Position numbers and translations under genes: made by a program
Shown: piece by piece, positions 15,098 through 20,748 of the stretch
Layout of the letters: each line of letters opens with the position of its first letter
How positions within the stretch are numbered: position 1 is the stretch's first letter
Assembly: GCA_015661135.1 (NCBI GenBank)
Contig: JACVXW010000025.1
Coordinates: 1-20,748, forward strand
DNA from: Chloroflexota bacterium
Lineage (GTDB): Bacteria > Chloroflexota > Limnocylindria > Limnocylindrales > CSP1-4
Reading direction: 5' to 3'
DNA length: 20,748 nucleotides
Notes under the pieces: generated by a model
Database searches by the model: none
The model's input: the letters and a program-made list of their open reading frames with translations, nothing else
Told to the model about the DNA's origin: nothing

Positions 15098-15852
15098 AGG
15101 GCGGCCCGCCAGGTCTCGAGCTCATGCTTCTCGAAGTTCCAGAGCTTCCGTCCGGCCACGATCCGCCGGAAGTGCCGGGGTGGCGGCAGATTGAACTCCG
15201 CGAACGCGGCCTCGAGCATCGCCTGGTCCGTGTCCGATGCGACCTCCACGACGGTGTCGTTGCCCAGCGAGGCGATCTCGCCGGCGACGTACACGGTGCC
15301 CTCGTACATTGAGTCGGCGAGCGCATCGCCGGCGTCTCCGGCGATGGCGATGTAGCCCTTCTGCATCATGAACCCGGTCATGTAGCCGGCGTTCCCGGCG
15401 ACGAGCAGCCGGCCGCCCTTCATGGACACGCCGGCCCGCGCGGCGCAGTCCCCGCGGACCACGACGGTGCCGCCACGGATGGCGGCGGCCGCGCTGTTGC
15501 CGGCATTGCCGTCCACGACGATCGTCCCGGACAGGATCCCTTCGGCCAGCCCCCAGCCGGCACTCCCCGTCACGTGCACGGTCGCGCCGTCGCCCATGCC
15601 GCCACAGTAGTAGCCGACGCTGCCGTCGAAGGTGACCTGACCCGGCGCCAGGAGGGCGACCCCCAGGCTGTGCCGGGCGCCCGGATTGCGAACGATGACC
15701 GGGGCTCCTCCGGCCAGCGCGGCCCGGATCTCGCGATTGACGTCGCGGACGGGCAGTACGGCGGCGTCGATCTCGACCCCGGCCGCGACGATTTCGACCC
15801 CGGCCCCGGCCCCGATCTCGAGGCTGGTCCCGGCGCGGCCGGCGTCGGCCAT
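15094..15852 (-). CDS. mgsB: N-methylglutamate synthase subunit B (GXGXG-motif protein)
   Basis: This 252-residue protein corresponds to the C-terminal beta-helix domain of glutamate synthase (GlxC type). The body is a run of Gly-rich turns typical of the GXGXG fold: GSVGYYCGGMGDGATVHVTGSAGWGLAEG, VVDGNAGNSAAAAIRGGTVVVRGDCAARAGVSMKGG and LVAGNAGYMTGFMMQKGYIAIAGDAGDALADSMYEG. The role is structural, packing the amidotransferase against the FMN domain. The ATG at 15852 shares one base with the mgsA stop (TGATG); the frame is open to 15894, but that would give a 43-nt overlap and an unusual N-terminus. Confidence 0.92.
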   Translation of the reverse strand: MADAGRAGTSLEIGAGAGVEIVAAGVEIDAAVLPVRDVNREIRAALAGGAPVIVRNPGARHSLGVALLAPGQVTFDGSVGYYCGGMGDGATVHVTGSAGWGLAEGILSGTIVVDGNAGNSAAAAIRGGTVVVRGDCAARAGVSMKGGRLLVAGNAGYMTGFMMQKGYIAIAGDAGDALADSMYEGTVYVAGEIASLGNDTVVEVASDTDQAMLEAAFAEFNLPPPRHFRRIVAGRKLWNFEKHELETWRAAL

Positions 15853-16787
15853 CACGCCGCTGCGACCGGCGCGGCCAGCTGGGACCGCCGCCACAATTTG
15901 AAGACGTGCCCGGACGGTTCGTGGGCGACGCCGGCCGTGCCGAGGGCGGCCCGGATGGCGATCTCCTCGTTGGCGACCGCCACGTAGCGGTCCGTCTCCA
16001 CGACGATCAGCGGCTTGAGCGCAAACGGGTCGCGCGCGTAGCCCATGGCGTCCCCGCTGGCGACCAGATAGGTGAAGCTTCCGTCGAAGTCGTCCAGCGA
16101 CGACTCGAGGGCCTCCTCCAGGGTCAGGCCGCGGTCCAGCTGATCGGCGATGTAGACCCCGATGACCTCCGAGTCGTTTTCCGAGAAGAAGCGCACGCCG
16201 CGCTGCTCGTAGAGACGGCGGAGCCGGTGGTAGTTGGTGATGTGGCCGTTATGAACGGTCGCCACGTCCGCGGCTCCCCGGGCCCAGAAGGGCTGCGAGT
16301 GGGTCAGGTCCACGCGGCTCTCCGTGGACAGGCGCGTGTGGCCGATGGCGTGACTCCCGCGGAAGCCCGACATGTTGAACGCCCGCTCCAGGCCGTCGGG
16401 ATGGCCGACCTGCTTCACGAGTTCAAGCTGGTGCCCCAGGCTGACGATCTCCACGTCCCGCGAGCCGCCCTCCGCGGCCGCCCGGATCGCGGCCGCATCC
16501 GCGCTGGTGGCGAGCTCCACGCGGAGCAGGCCCTCGTGCCGCTGGACGGGGCCGACTTCGGCGATGACGGCCAGGCCGGTGAGGATCCGGCGCTCGTGCG
16601 CAGCCGTGTCCCCATCCTCCGGCAGGCGGATCCAGCAGGTCTCGCGGTGCCCCGGCTCGGTCCGGTAGAGGGCCATCCCGACGGAGTCCGGACCTCGCCG
16701 GGCGAGGCTGGACAGCATGTCCAGCATGATCCGTCCGACGGGCTCCGGGTCGTCCCCCTTGGACAGGTAGCCGGCGATCCCGCACAT
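15852..16787 (-). CDS. mgsA: N-methylglutamate synthase subunit A (class II glutamine amidotransferase)
   Basis: This 311-residue class II (Ntn) amidotransferase would hydrolyse the gamma-amide and hand methylamine to the synthase. The start is fixed by chemistry: MCGIAGYLSKGDD puts the nucleophile Cys at position 2, exposed after Met removal, although the open frame extends to 16895. The ATG at 16787 has GGAG seven bases upstream. Other motifs are GHTRLSTES (Arg of the substrate site), TVHNGHITNYHRLR (the Asn/Gly oxyanion region) and the C-terminal ASGDAMGYARDPFALKPLIV plus VANEEIAIRAAL. It is the first gene of the 12-gene operon and lies downstream of a good sigma70-like promoter. Confidence 0.95.
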   Translation of the reverse strand: MCGIAGYLSKGDDPEPVGRIMLDMLSSLARRGPDSVGMALYRTEPGHRETCWIRLPEDGDTAAHERRILTGLAVIAEVGPVQRHEGLLRVELATSADAAAIRAAAEGGSRDVEIVSLGHQLELVKQVGHPDGLERAFNMSGFRGSHAIGHTRLSTESRVDLTHSQPFWARGAADVATVHNGHITNYHRLRRLYEQRGVRFFSENDSEVIGVYIADQLDRGLTLEEALESSLDDFDGSFTYLVASGDAMGYARDPFALKPLIVVETDRYVAVANEEIAIRAALGTAGVAHEPSGHVFKLWRRSQLAAPVAAA

Positions 16788-16866
16788 GCTCCGACTCCAC
16801 CACCGGTTGAGCGTGTGGTAGGCGATCCGACGGCGATCTACCGGCTGGGCTCCACTCGCAGGGAAG

Positions 16867-16895
16867 ATCATAGGCCCGGCTCTACTGCTATGCAA
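16867..16895 (-). promoter_or_regulatory. Predicted sigma70-like promoter of the mgs-mgd-gma-dmm operon
   Basis: Read on the minus strand, TTGCAT (16895-16890) and TATGAT (16872-16867) are separated by exactly 17 bases. The predicted start near 16860 leaves a leader of about 70 nt before mgsA. This is the clearest promoter in the window and stands out against the very GC-rich background. Confidence 0.7.
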
Positions 16896-16915
16896 CAGCG
16901 ACGGCGAGATGGCCC

Positions 16916-16943
16916 TTGATCGACTTTCCTGATGGTGTACGCT
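16916..16943 (+). promoter_or_regulatory. Possible promoter of the XRE-cupin regulator gene
   Basis: TTGATC (16916-16921) and TACGCT (16938-16943) are 16 bases apart on the plus strand, about 40 nt upstream of the regulator start. The match is only moderate. It lies back to back with the operon promoter, with the -35 boxes 20 bp apart, so a factor bound between them could influence both. Confidence 0.4.
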
Positions 16944-16983
16944 CCGTGGCAGTCAGGTCGCCGCGGTGCGCCCACGCGGAGCG

Positions 16984-17634
16984 ATGATGCCAGGATCGGT
17001 CGAGGCCTACGCGAACGCGCTGGAAGATGAGTCGGCCTTCCTCGAGGACGCCATCAACCAGGCGATCGGCGGACGCCTGCGCGAGGAGCGCCGGCGGCTC
17101 GGCCTGACCCTCCAGGAGGTGGCGGACCGCTCTGGACTCTCGCTCGGGATGATCTCCAAGATCGAGAACGCCCAGACGTCGCCCAGCCTCCGGACGCTCG
17201 CCCGCCTGTCACAGGCCCTGGAGGTCCCGGTCACCACGTTCTTTCGCGGCTTCGAAGAGGAGCGCGACGCGTCGTACGTTCGAGCTGGGGAGGGGATCGA
17301 ACTCGTCCGGCAGGGTACCCGCCACGGTCACCGCTACGAGCTCCTCGCCGCGGCCAAGGGAGCACACCGCCGGATCCAGCCCTTCCTCGTAACCCTGACG
17401 GAGCAGCGGGAGACCTTCCCGCTCTTCCAGCACGACGGCGTCGAGTTCCTGTACGGGCTGGAGGGCTCCTTCGTGTATCGCTACGGGCGCCACACCTACG
17501 AGATGGCGCCGGGCGACTCCCTCATGTTTGACGGCCAGATCCCGCACGGACCGGAGGGCCTGAATGTCCTGCCCATCCGTTTCCTGTCCATCACGACCGA
17601 GCTCGATCCGGACGAGCGGCCCGGCGAGCGCTAA
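16984..17634 (+). CDS. XRE-family transcriptional regulator with C-terminal cupin domain
   Basis: This protein of about 216 residues has an N-terminal helix-turn-helix at about residues 29-84 (GGRLREERRRLGLTLQEVADRSGLSLGMISKIENAQTSPSLRTLARLSQALEVP) and a C-terminal cupin-2 barrel at about 140-205 (HDGVEFLYGLEGSFVYRYGRHTYEMAPGDSLMFDGQIPHGP). Such proteins sense a small ligand through the cupin and bind DNA through the HTH. The gene is divergent from the methylamine operon, sharing a short promoter region, so regulation of that operon and of itself is the natural inference. The ligand could be methylamine, gamma-glutamylmethylamide or glutamate; nothing in the sequence decides this. Starts at GTG 16966, ATG 16984 and ATG 16987 are possible; GGAG at 16978-16981 slightly favours the ATG pair. 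Confidence 0.9.
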   Translation: MMPGSVEAYANALEDESAFLEDAINQAIGGRLREERRRLGLTLQEVADRSGLSLGMISKIENAQTSPSLRTLARLSQALEVPVTTFFRGFEEERDASYVRAGEGIELVRQGTRHGHRYELLAAAKGAHRRIQPFLVTLTEQRETFPLFQHDGVEFLYGLEGSFVYRYGRHTYEMAPGDSLMFDGQIPHGPEGLNVLPIRFLSITTELDPDERPGER

Positions 17635-17680
17635 GAGGAGGAAGGAGGCCCCACCGAGGGACGCAGCGCGAGGCCCAGGA

Positions 17681-17704
17681 GCGGCGGCCGGAGTCTGCCG
17701 CCGC
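17681..17704 (+). promoter_or_regulatory. Stem-loop in the regulator-amt gap
   Basis: GCGGCGG (17681-17687) and CCGCCGC (17698-17704) form a perfect 7-bp GC stem with a 10-nt loop, in the 104-nt gap before the transporter gene. No T-tract follows, so it is not a classical terminator. It could attenuate readthrough from the regulator gene or be chance in a GC-rich context. Confidence 0.3.
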
Positions 17705-17738
17705 CCATCCGATTGAGCCCACGTACGGAGGGAGGGGT

Positions 17739-19139
17739 ATGTCCGACCTGACCAATTCCCTGAACGTCCTGTTCACCGAGTTCTACTACTGGGTGACGGT
17801 CGTCATGATGTTCCTCATCCATGTCGGCTTCGCGACCTACGAAGTCGGCGTGGCGAGGCGAAAGAACCTCCAGCACATCCTTGTCAAGAACATCATGGTC
17901 ATCCCCGTGGTGACGGTGACGTTCTTCCTGTTCGGCTGGTGGATCTACTTCGCGTTCGTCAACGGCCCGTTCCTGAACGGTGGCGTTCCGGAAATCGCGG
18001 CAAGCTTCTATCCATGGTCGCCCGCGATGGCCCCGAATCTCGCGGACCGCATCACCGGCGTCTTCTGGGCAGCGTTCCTGCTGTTCTCGTGGACCGCCGC
18101 GTCGATCATCTCCGGCGCGATCATGGAACGAACCAAGACGAGTGCGTTCCTGATCATGGCCGTGCTCATCGGGTCTGTCCTCTGGATCATCGACGCGGCC
18201 TGGGGCTGGGCTCCGGGCGGCTGGATGGTCCAGCTGATGGGCTACCACGACGCGTACGCGTCCGGCGTCATCCATGCGATCGCCGGCGGTGCCGCGCTCG
18301 GCGTGCTCGTGGTCCTGGGCCCGCGGATCGGGAAGTTCGGCCCGAACGGAGAGATCCGCAACATCCTGCCACACAACGTGTGGATGGCCTCGATCGGCCT
18401 CCTGCTCGTCTACACGGGCTTCTGGGGGTTTTATGCGGCGTGCAATATTCCCGTCTGGAATATCGGCACTGAAGGCGAGCCCTTCTTCTCGGCAACCAAC
18501 ATCTACCTGATGCCGACCACGTTGTCGGCCATCACGTTCAACTTCCTGATGGCGCTCTCCGGCGGCCTCATGGCCGGCTTCTACCTGTCCAAGGGAGATC
18601 CGTACTGGGTGCTGTCGTGCGGCCTGACCGGCATCATCGCCGCCTCGGCCGGGAACGATCTCTACCATCCGTTGCAGGCCATCCTCGTCGGCGCGGCCGG
18701 CGCAGTGATCGCCTACAAGGGCCACTACTACGTGGAGCGCCGCTTCAAGATCGACGATGCCGTGGGCGCCGTTGCCGTCCATGGCTATTCCGGCTTCTTC
18801 GGCGTCGTCATCGCCGGGTTCCTGCTGTGGGGCTACCCCGCCGCAGCGCCCGTCGTCGGCAGCGCCGCACCGTGGTTCGGCGTGACGCCGGACGGCTTCC
18901 CGGCCATCAACCCGCTCGGCAACCTGATCGGCGCCGTCATCATGTTCGGCGTCCTCGGGTTCCTGCCATTCTACGTGCTCTCCCGCTTCCTCAAGAAGAT
19001 CGGGATGCTCCGCATTCCGCGTCGCGTGGAACTCGCCGGCCTGGATACCAACACCTCGGGCGACGGCTACCCGTACCTCCCCGAGATCGATACGGACTTC
19101 GAGCCGATCGAGCGACGGGAAGCCAGGGGAACCGCATGA
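17739..19139 (+). CDS. amt: Amt/MEP-family ammonium (possibly methylammonium) transporter, divergent clade
   Basis: This 466-residue polytopic membrane protein aligns over its length with E. coli AmtB. Conserved elements are GAIMERTKTSAF (AmtB GALAERIRFSA), the HDAYASGVIH segment with Asp171 and pore His179 (AmtB Asp160 and His168), VYTGFWGFYA with gate Phe231 (AmtB Phe215), and KIDDAVGAVAVHG with the second pore His348 (AmtB His318). The C-terminal LAGLDTNTSGDGYPY corresponds to the AmtB tail EGLDVNSHGENAY that contacts GlnK. By hand alignment two recruitment or path residues differ: AmtB Gln104 is Phe113 here, and AmtB Ser219 is Cys235. The usual FYGGLVR near the N-terminus is replaced by TYEVGVAR. 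GGAGGGAGGGG just upstream is a very strong ribosome binding site. Placement next to the methylamine operon suggests uptake of methylamine or recapture of ammonium (inference). Confidence 0.92.
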   Translation: MSDLTNSLNVLFTEFYYWVTVVMMFLIHVGFATYEVGVARRKNLQHILVKNIMVIPVVTVTFFLFGWWIYFAFVNGPFLNGGVPEIAASFYPWSPAMAPNLADRITGVFWAAFLLFSWTAASIISGAIMERTKTSAFLIMAVLIGSVLWIIDAAWGWAPGGWMVQLMGYHDAYASGVIHAIAGGAALGVLVVLGPRIGKFGPNGEIRNILPHNVWMASIGLLLVYTGFWGFYAACNIPVWNIGTEGEPFFSATNIYLMPTTLSAITFNFLMALSGGLMAGFYLSKGDPYWVLSCGLTGIIAASAGNDLYHPLQAILVGAAGAVIAYKGHYYVERRFKIDDAVGAVAVHGYSGFFGVVIAGFLLWGYPAAAPVVGSAAPWFGVTPDGFPAINPLGNLIGAVIMFGVLGFLPFYVLSRFLKKIGMLRIPRRVELAGLDTNTSGDGYPYLPEIDTDFEPIERREARGTA

Positions 19140-19161
19140 CCAGAGACAGGAGGAATTGACG

Positions 19162-19356
19162 ATGCCCACCGGGCTTCAATCGTTCAACAACCCCGCCGAG
19201 ATCACCCTCCTCCACCCATTCCAAGGCACGGAGATTGCGCTCTCGATCATCGTGTTCATCCTCTGGGTCGCGTGGCACGTCGTGACGGCCCGCGCGGAGA
19301 ACGAGCAATGGGATGAGCTGGACAATCGGTACGCAGGCGAGTCGCCGGCGGCCTGA
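19162..19356 (+). CDS. Small single-span membrane protein co-transcribed with amt
   Basis: This 64-residue protein begins MPTGLQSFNNPAEITLLHPFQGTE, has one hydrophobic helix (IALSIIVFILWVAWHVVTA) and a charged tail (RAENEQWDELDNRYAGESPAA). AGGAGG at 19148-19153 lies eight bases before the ATG at 19162 and is too close for the alternative TTG at 19156, which fixes the start. It follows amt by 22 nt and is followed directly by a terminator, so it is the last gene of a regulator-amt-small-protein unit. I do not recognise the family. A transporter-associated small subunit is a reasonable guess given the position, the strong ribosome binding site and the short acidic tail, but it is only inference. 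Confidence 0.75.
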   Translation: MPTGLQSFNNPAEITLLHPFQGTEIALSIIVFILWVAWHVVTARAENEQWDELDNRYAGESPAA

Positions 19357-19378
19357 TCCACCTGCTCCACGGTTCGAA

Positions 19379-19417
19379 GCCGGGCTGCCGCGGTCCCCGC
19401 GGCAGCCCGGCCTTTCC
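19379..19417 (+). terminator. Strong hairpin terminator after the amt operon
   Basis: GCCGGGCTGCCGCGG (19379-19393), the 3-nt loop TCC and the exact complement CCGCGGCAGCCCGGC (19397-19411) form a perfect 15-bp stem, followed by CTTTCC. It sits 22 nt after the small-gene stop. The stem could also end transcription coming from the other side. Confidence 0.88.
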
Positions 19418-19848
19418 ATTGAGGAGCCGCGCCCGCCCGGCCCCGCCGCGCCCCGCCGTGCCGCACCGTACCGTGCCCCGCCCCGCCGTGCCGCTAGATC
19501 CCGCGGCCCGCGCTCGCGTCGCCGTGCCGGCCGCTCAATGTCGTCCACGGACAACAACTGGACGCCCGCGCCCCCTCTCGGACGCCCGCGCACCCCGGTA
19601 GCGCTCCCGCGAGAGCCCTGGCAGAGACCCAGGGCCCCATTCGGCCGTCATCCTGTCGTCGGTGGCGCACAGTCTGACGACAACGCCCCCGAACCCAGCC
19701 AGCCGAGGCCGCGTCTTGGTCCAGTTGTCGTCCCACGACGACATCGGGAGCCGGCCAGTTGACCAAGAGCCGCTTTCGCGTCGGCGTGACCCTCGGAAGT
19801 GAGTGGTGGGCTGCCTCCGGCGCTCAGGGAGCTGCAGGCCGGCGCTGG
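19418..19848. other. Intergenic region with a C-rich tract and repeat copy B
   Basis: No gene is supported here. Bases 19421-19500 are C-rich with a repeated CCCCGCCGTGCCGC at 19451-19464 and 19481-19494, exactly 30 bp apart. The 207-bp inverted-repeat element copy B follows at 19538-19744. The remaining 104 bp before the gluconokinase remnant show nothing recognisable. Confidence 0.6.
19538..19744. mobile_element. 207-bp MITE-like element with 26-bp terminal inverted repeats, copy B
   Basis: The ends at 19538-19563 and 19719-19744 are inverted repeats (22 of 26 matching) and correspond to those of copy A with one or two differences each. The length is identical to copy A with no net indel, and the orientation is the same. 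The interior is clearly related but diverged, most strongly at 40-80 bp from the left end. A conserved inner pairing is CGTCA (19646-19650) with TGGCG (19663-19667), which in copy A is CGTCA with TGACG at the same offsets. Confidence 0.7.
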
Positions 19849-20236
19849 TCAGTGGTCCTGGAGTCGGGCGACCAGGGCCTCGATCTCCCACGCGGGATCC
19901 CAGGTGATCGCGCCCATGGGCTTCTCGAGCGTCGCGAGTTGGTCGCCCATTGAGCAGGACATCCCGGTAGGCCTGTTTCAGCGCCGAGCAGGCCACGACG
20001 ACTGGTTCGCCGGCGCCGGCCTTGCCGGCAATCGCGGCGTGGACGCTCTGGAGCCAGGGTCGGCGCGCTTCGTCATCCAGCGGGATGCCGGCGGCCATGC
20101 GGGTCACGTTGGCGGCGGAGTGGAAGTCATCCGCGTCCAGGAATTCGATGCCGAGAGCCTCGGCCAGCGCCCGCCCGACGGTGGACTTGCCGCTGCCCGC
20201 CACGCCCATCACCAGGATCACCTGCGGCTGGATCAT
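19849..20236 (-). pseudogene. gntK: Gluconokinase (GntK type), broken by an internal deletion with frameshift
   Basis: The ATG at 20236 opens MIQPQVILVMGVAGSGKSTVGRALAE, a textbook Walker A (GVAGSGKST), followed by FLDADDFHSAANVTRMAAGIPLDDEARRPWLQ and VVVACSALKQAYRDVLL, all diagnostic of thermoresistant gluconokinase, which phosphorylates gluconate with ATP. After YRDVLL the frame is lost. The normal C-terminal block resumes in another frame as GDQLATLEKPMGAITWDPAWEIEALVARLQDH and ends with TGA at 19849. Compared with E. coli GntK, about 35-40 residues between RDLL and the SQFATLEEP-like block are missing, including the arginine/lid segment (xARxGHF). The product would be inactive. The junction joins two LL-coding CTGCTC-like sites, which suggests a slippage deletion or an assembly collapse. 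Confidence 0.8.
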
Positions 20237-20255
20237 CGGGACGCCTGCGCGCTCG

Positions 20256-20748
20256 TCATCCTGTGGCGGCGATGCCGTCCCGGAGTCGCAGGCCCCGCGG
20301 GTCGTACGGGATCTCCGGCAGGATCCGGGCCGGCCTCGGCTCGCCGACGATGTCCACGCTGAGCTCCGGCCGCGCCACGAAGACATCAGTGTCCACGTAC
20401 GCGAGCGCGAGGCTCGCCCCGACGTGATGGCCGTACGCCCCGGAGGTCACGGCGCCGACGAGGCGACCGTCGAGCCAGATCCCGTCGTCCTTCGAGGCAT
20501 CGGCATCGGCCGCGTCCACCTCGAGGAGGACGAGTTTCCGCGCCGCGCCGCGTTCGTGATCCCGGAGGGCCGCCTCGCGCCCGATGAAGTCGCCCTTGTC
20601 GAAGGCGATGAAGCGATCCAGCCCGGACATCCCTGGGGTGATGTCCTGGCGGAACTCCGCGGACCAGATCCCGTAGCCCTTCTCGAGGCGAAGGCTGTCC
20701 AGCGCCCGGTCGCCGATGAGGCGCAGCCCGTGCGCACGCCCGACGCCT
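20256..20748 (-). CDS. C-terminal GcvT/aminomethyltransferase region of a dimethylglycine/sarcosine dehydrogenase-like protein (5' end outside window)
   Basis: The frame is open to the window edge and reads HGLRLIGDRALDSLRLEKGYGIWSAEFRQDITPGMSGLDRFIAFDKGDFIGREAALRDHE, then GRLVGAVTSGAYGHHVGASLALAYVD, ending in TGA at 20256. The signature RALDSLRLEKGYG...E...D.TP...GL..F and the barrel motif G.VTSGAYG are those of the folate-binding C-terminal half of dimethylglycine, sarcosine and related dehydrogenases. Whether an FAD domain is fused upstream cannot be seen. If so, this would be a second methylated-amine demethylation activity near the dmm/NMG module. An ATG at 20630 lies inside a conserved motif and is not the start. 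The gluconokinase gene begins 19 nt downstream. Confidence 0.82.
   Translation of the reverse strand, partial: GVGRAHGLRLIGDRALDSLRLEKGYGIWSAEFRQDITPGMSGLDRFIAFDKGDFIGREAALRDHERGAARKLVLLEVDAADADASKDDGIWLDGRLVGAVTSGAYGHHVGASLALAYVDTDVFVARPELSVDIVGEPRPARILPEIPYDPRGLRLRDGIAATG

Noticed and set aside
13769..15355. 528-codon open frame on the plus strand
   Set aside because: It is antisense to mgsC and mgsB and has biased composition with no recognisable motif, whereas the minus-strand frames are textbook glutamate synthase domains.
16881..16902. Palindromic operator CTGCTATGCAACAG for the XRE regulator
   Set aside because: Only the outer bases are symmetric and the centre does not match, so it is too weak to call.
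17631..19169. 512-codon open frame on the minus strand
   Set aside because: It covers the amt gene in antisense and is charged and low-complexity; the plus-strand transporter has clear helices and pore residues.
19535..20386. 283-codon frame as a full-length gluconokinase
   Set aside because: Only residues from MIQPQVILV to YRDVLL match the family. The preceding part is antisense-like, and what follows is out of frame and runs into the repeat element.

Overview
The window is very GC-rich and compactly coded, with many GTG starts and 4-nt gene overlaps. It looks like a chromosomal piece of a high-GC free-living bacterium. Chloroflexota (Limnocylindria-like) or Actinomycetota would fit, but this is an impression from composition and gene style, and no rRNA or marker gene settles it.

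Layout. (1) 1-1970, plus strand: the 3' end of an agmatinase/ureohydrolase-family gene, coupled to an amidase-signature hydrolase. (2) 2008-2793, minus strand: a membrane-anchored SIMPL-domain protein. (3) 2794-3338: an intergenic stretch holding a 207-bp inverted-repeat element (copy A). (4) 3339-16787, minus strand: a single run of 12 genes, read from 16787 downward as mgsA-mgsB-mgsC-mgdB-mgdC-mgdD-mgdA-gmaS-dmmD-dmmA-dmmB-dmmC. (5) 16788-16983: a divergent promoter region. (6) 16984-19356, plus strand: an XRE-cupin regulator, a divergent Amt-type transporter and a 64-residue single-span membrane protein, closed by a strong hairpin terminator. (7) 19418-19848: a C-rich tract and a second 207-bp element (copy B, same orientation as A). 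(8) 19849-20748, minus strand: a damaged gluconokinase gene and the C-terminal part of a GcvT-domain dehydrogenase.

How the genes work together. The dmm genes encode the haem-dependent oxidative demethylation of dimethylamine to methylamine. GmaS joins methylamine to glutamate as gamma-glutamylmethylamide. MgsABC turns that into N-methylglutamate, and MgdABCD oxidises it to glutamate plus a C1 unit. Folate-binding GcvT-type domains in DmmD and MgdC would capture the C1 unit as methylene-tetrahydrofolate. The Amt-like protein is a candidate for uptake of ammonium or methylammonium, and the XRE-cupin protein is a candidate regulator.

What stands out: the complete dimethylamine-to-glutamate route lies in one operon; two 207-bp elements sit on either side of the module; the last operon gene (the haem subunit) and the gluconokinase gene both carry internal deletions that shift the frame; and the Amt protein has unusual residues in its conduction path. 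No tRNA, rRNA or CRISPR array was seen.
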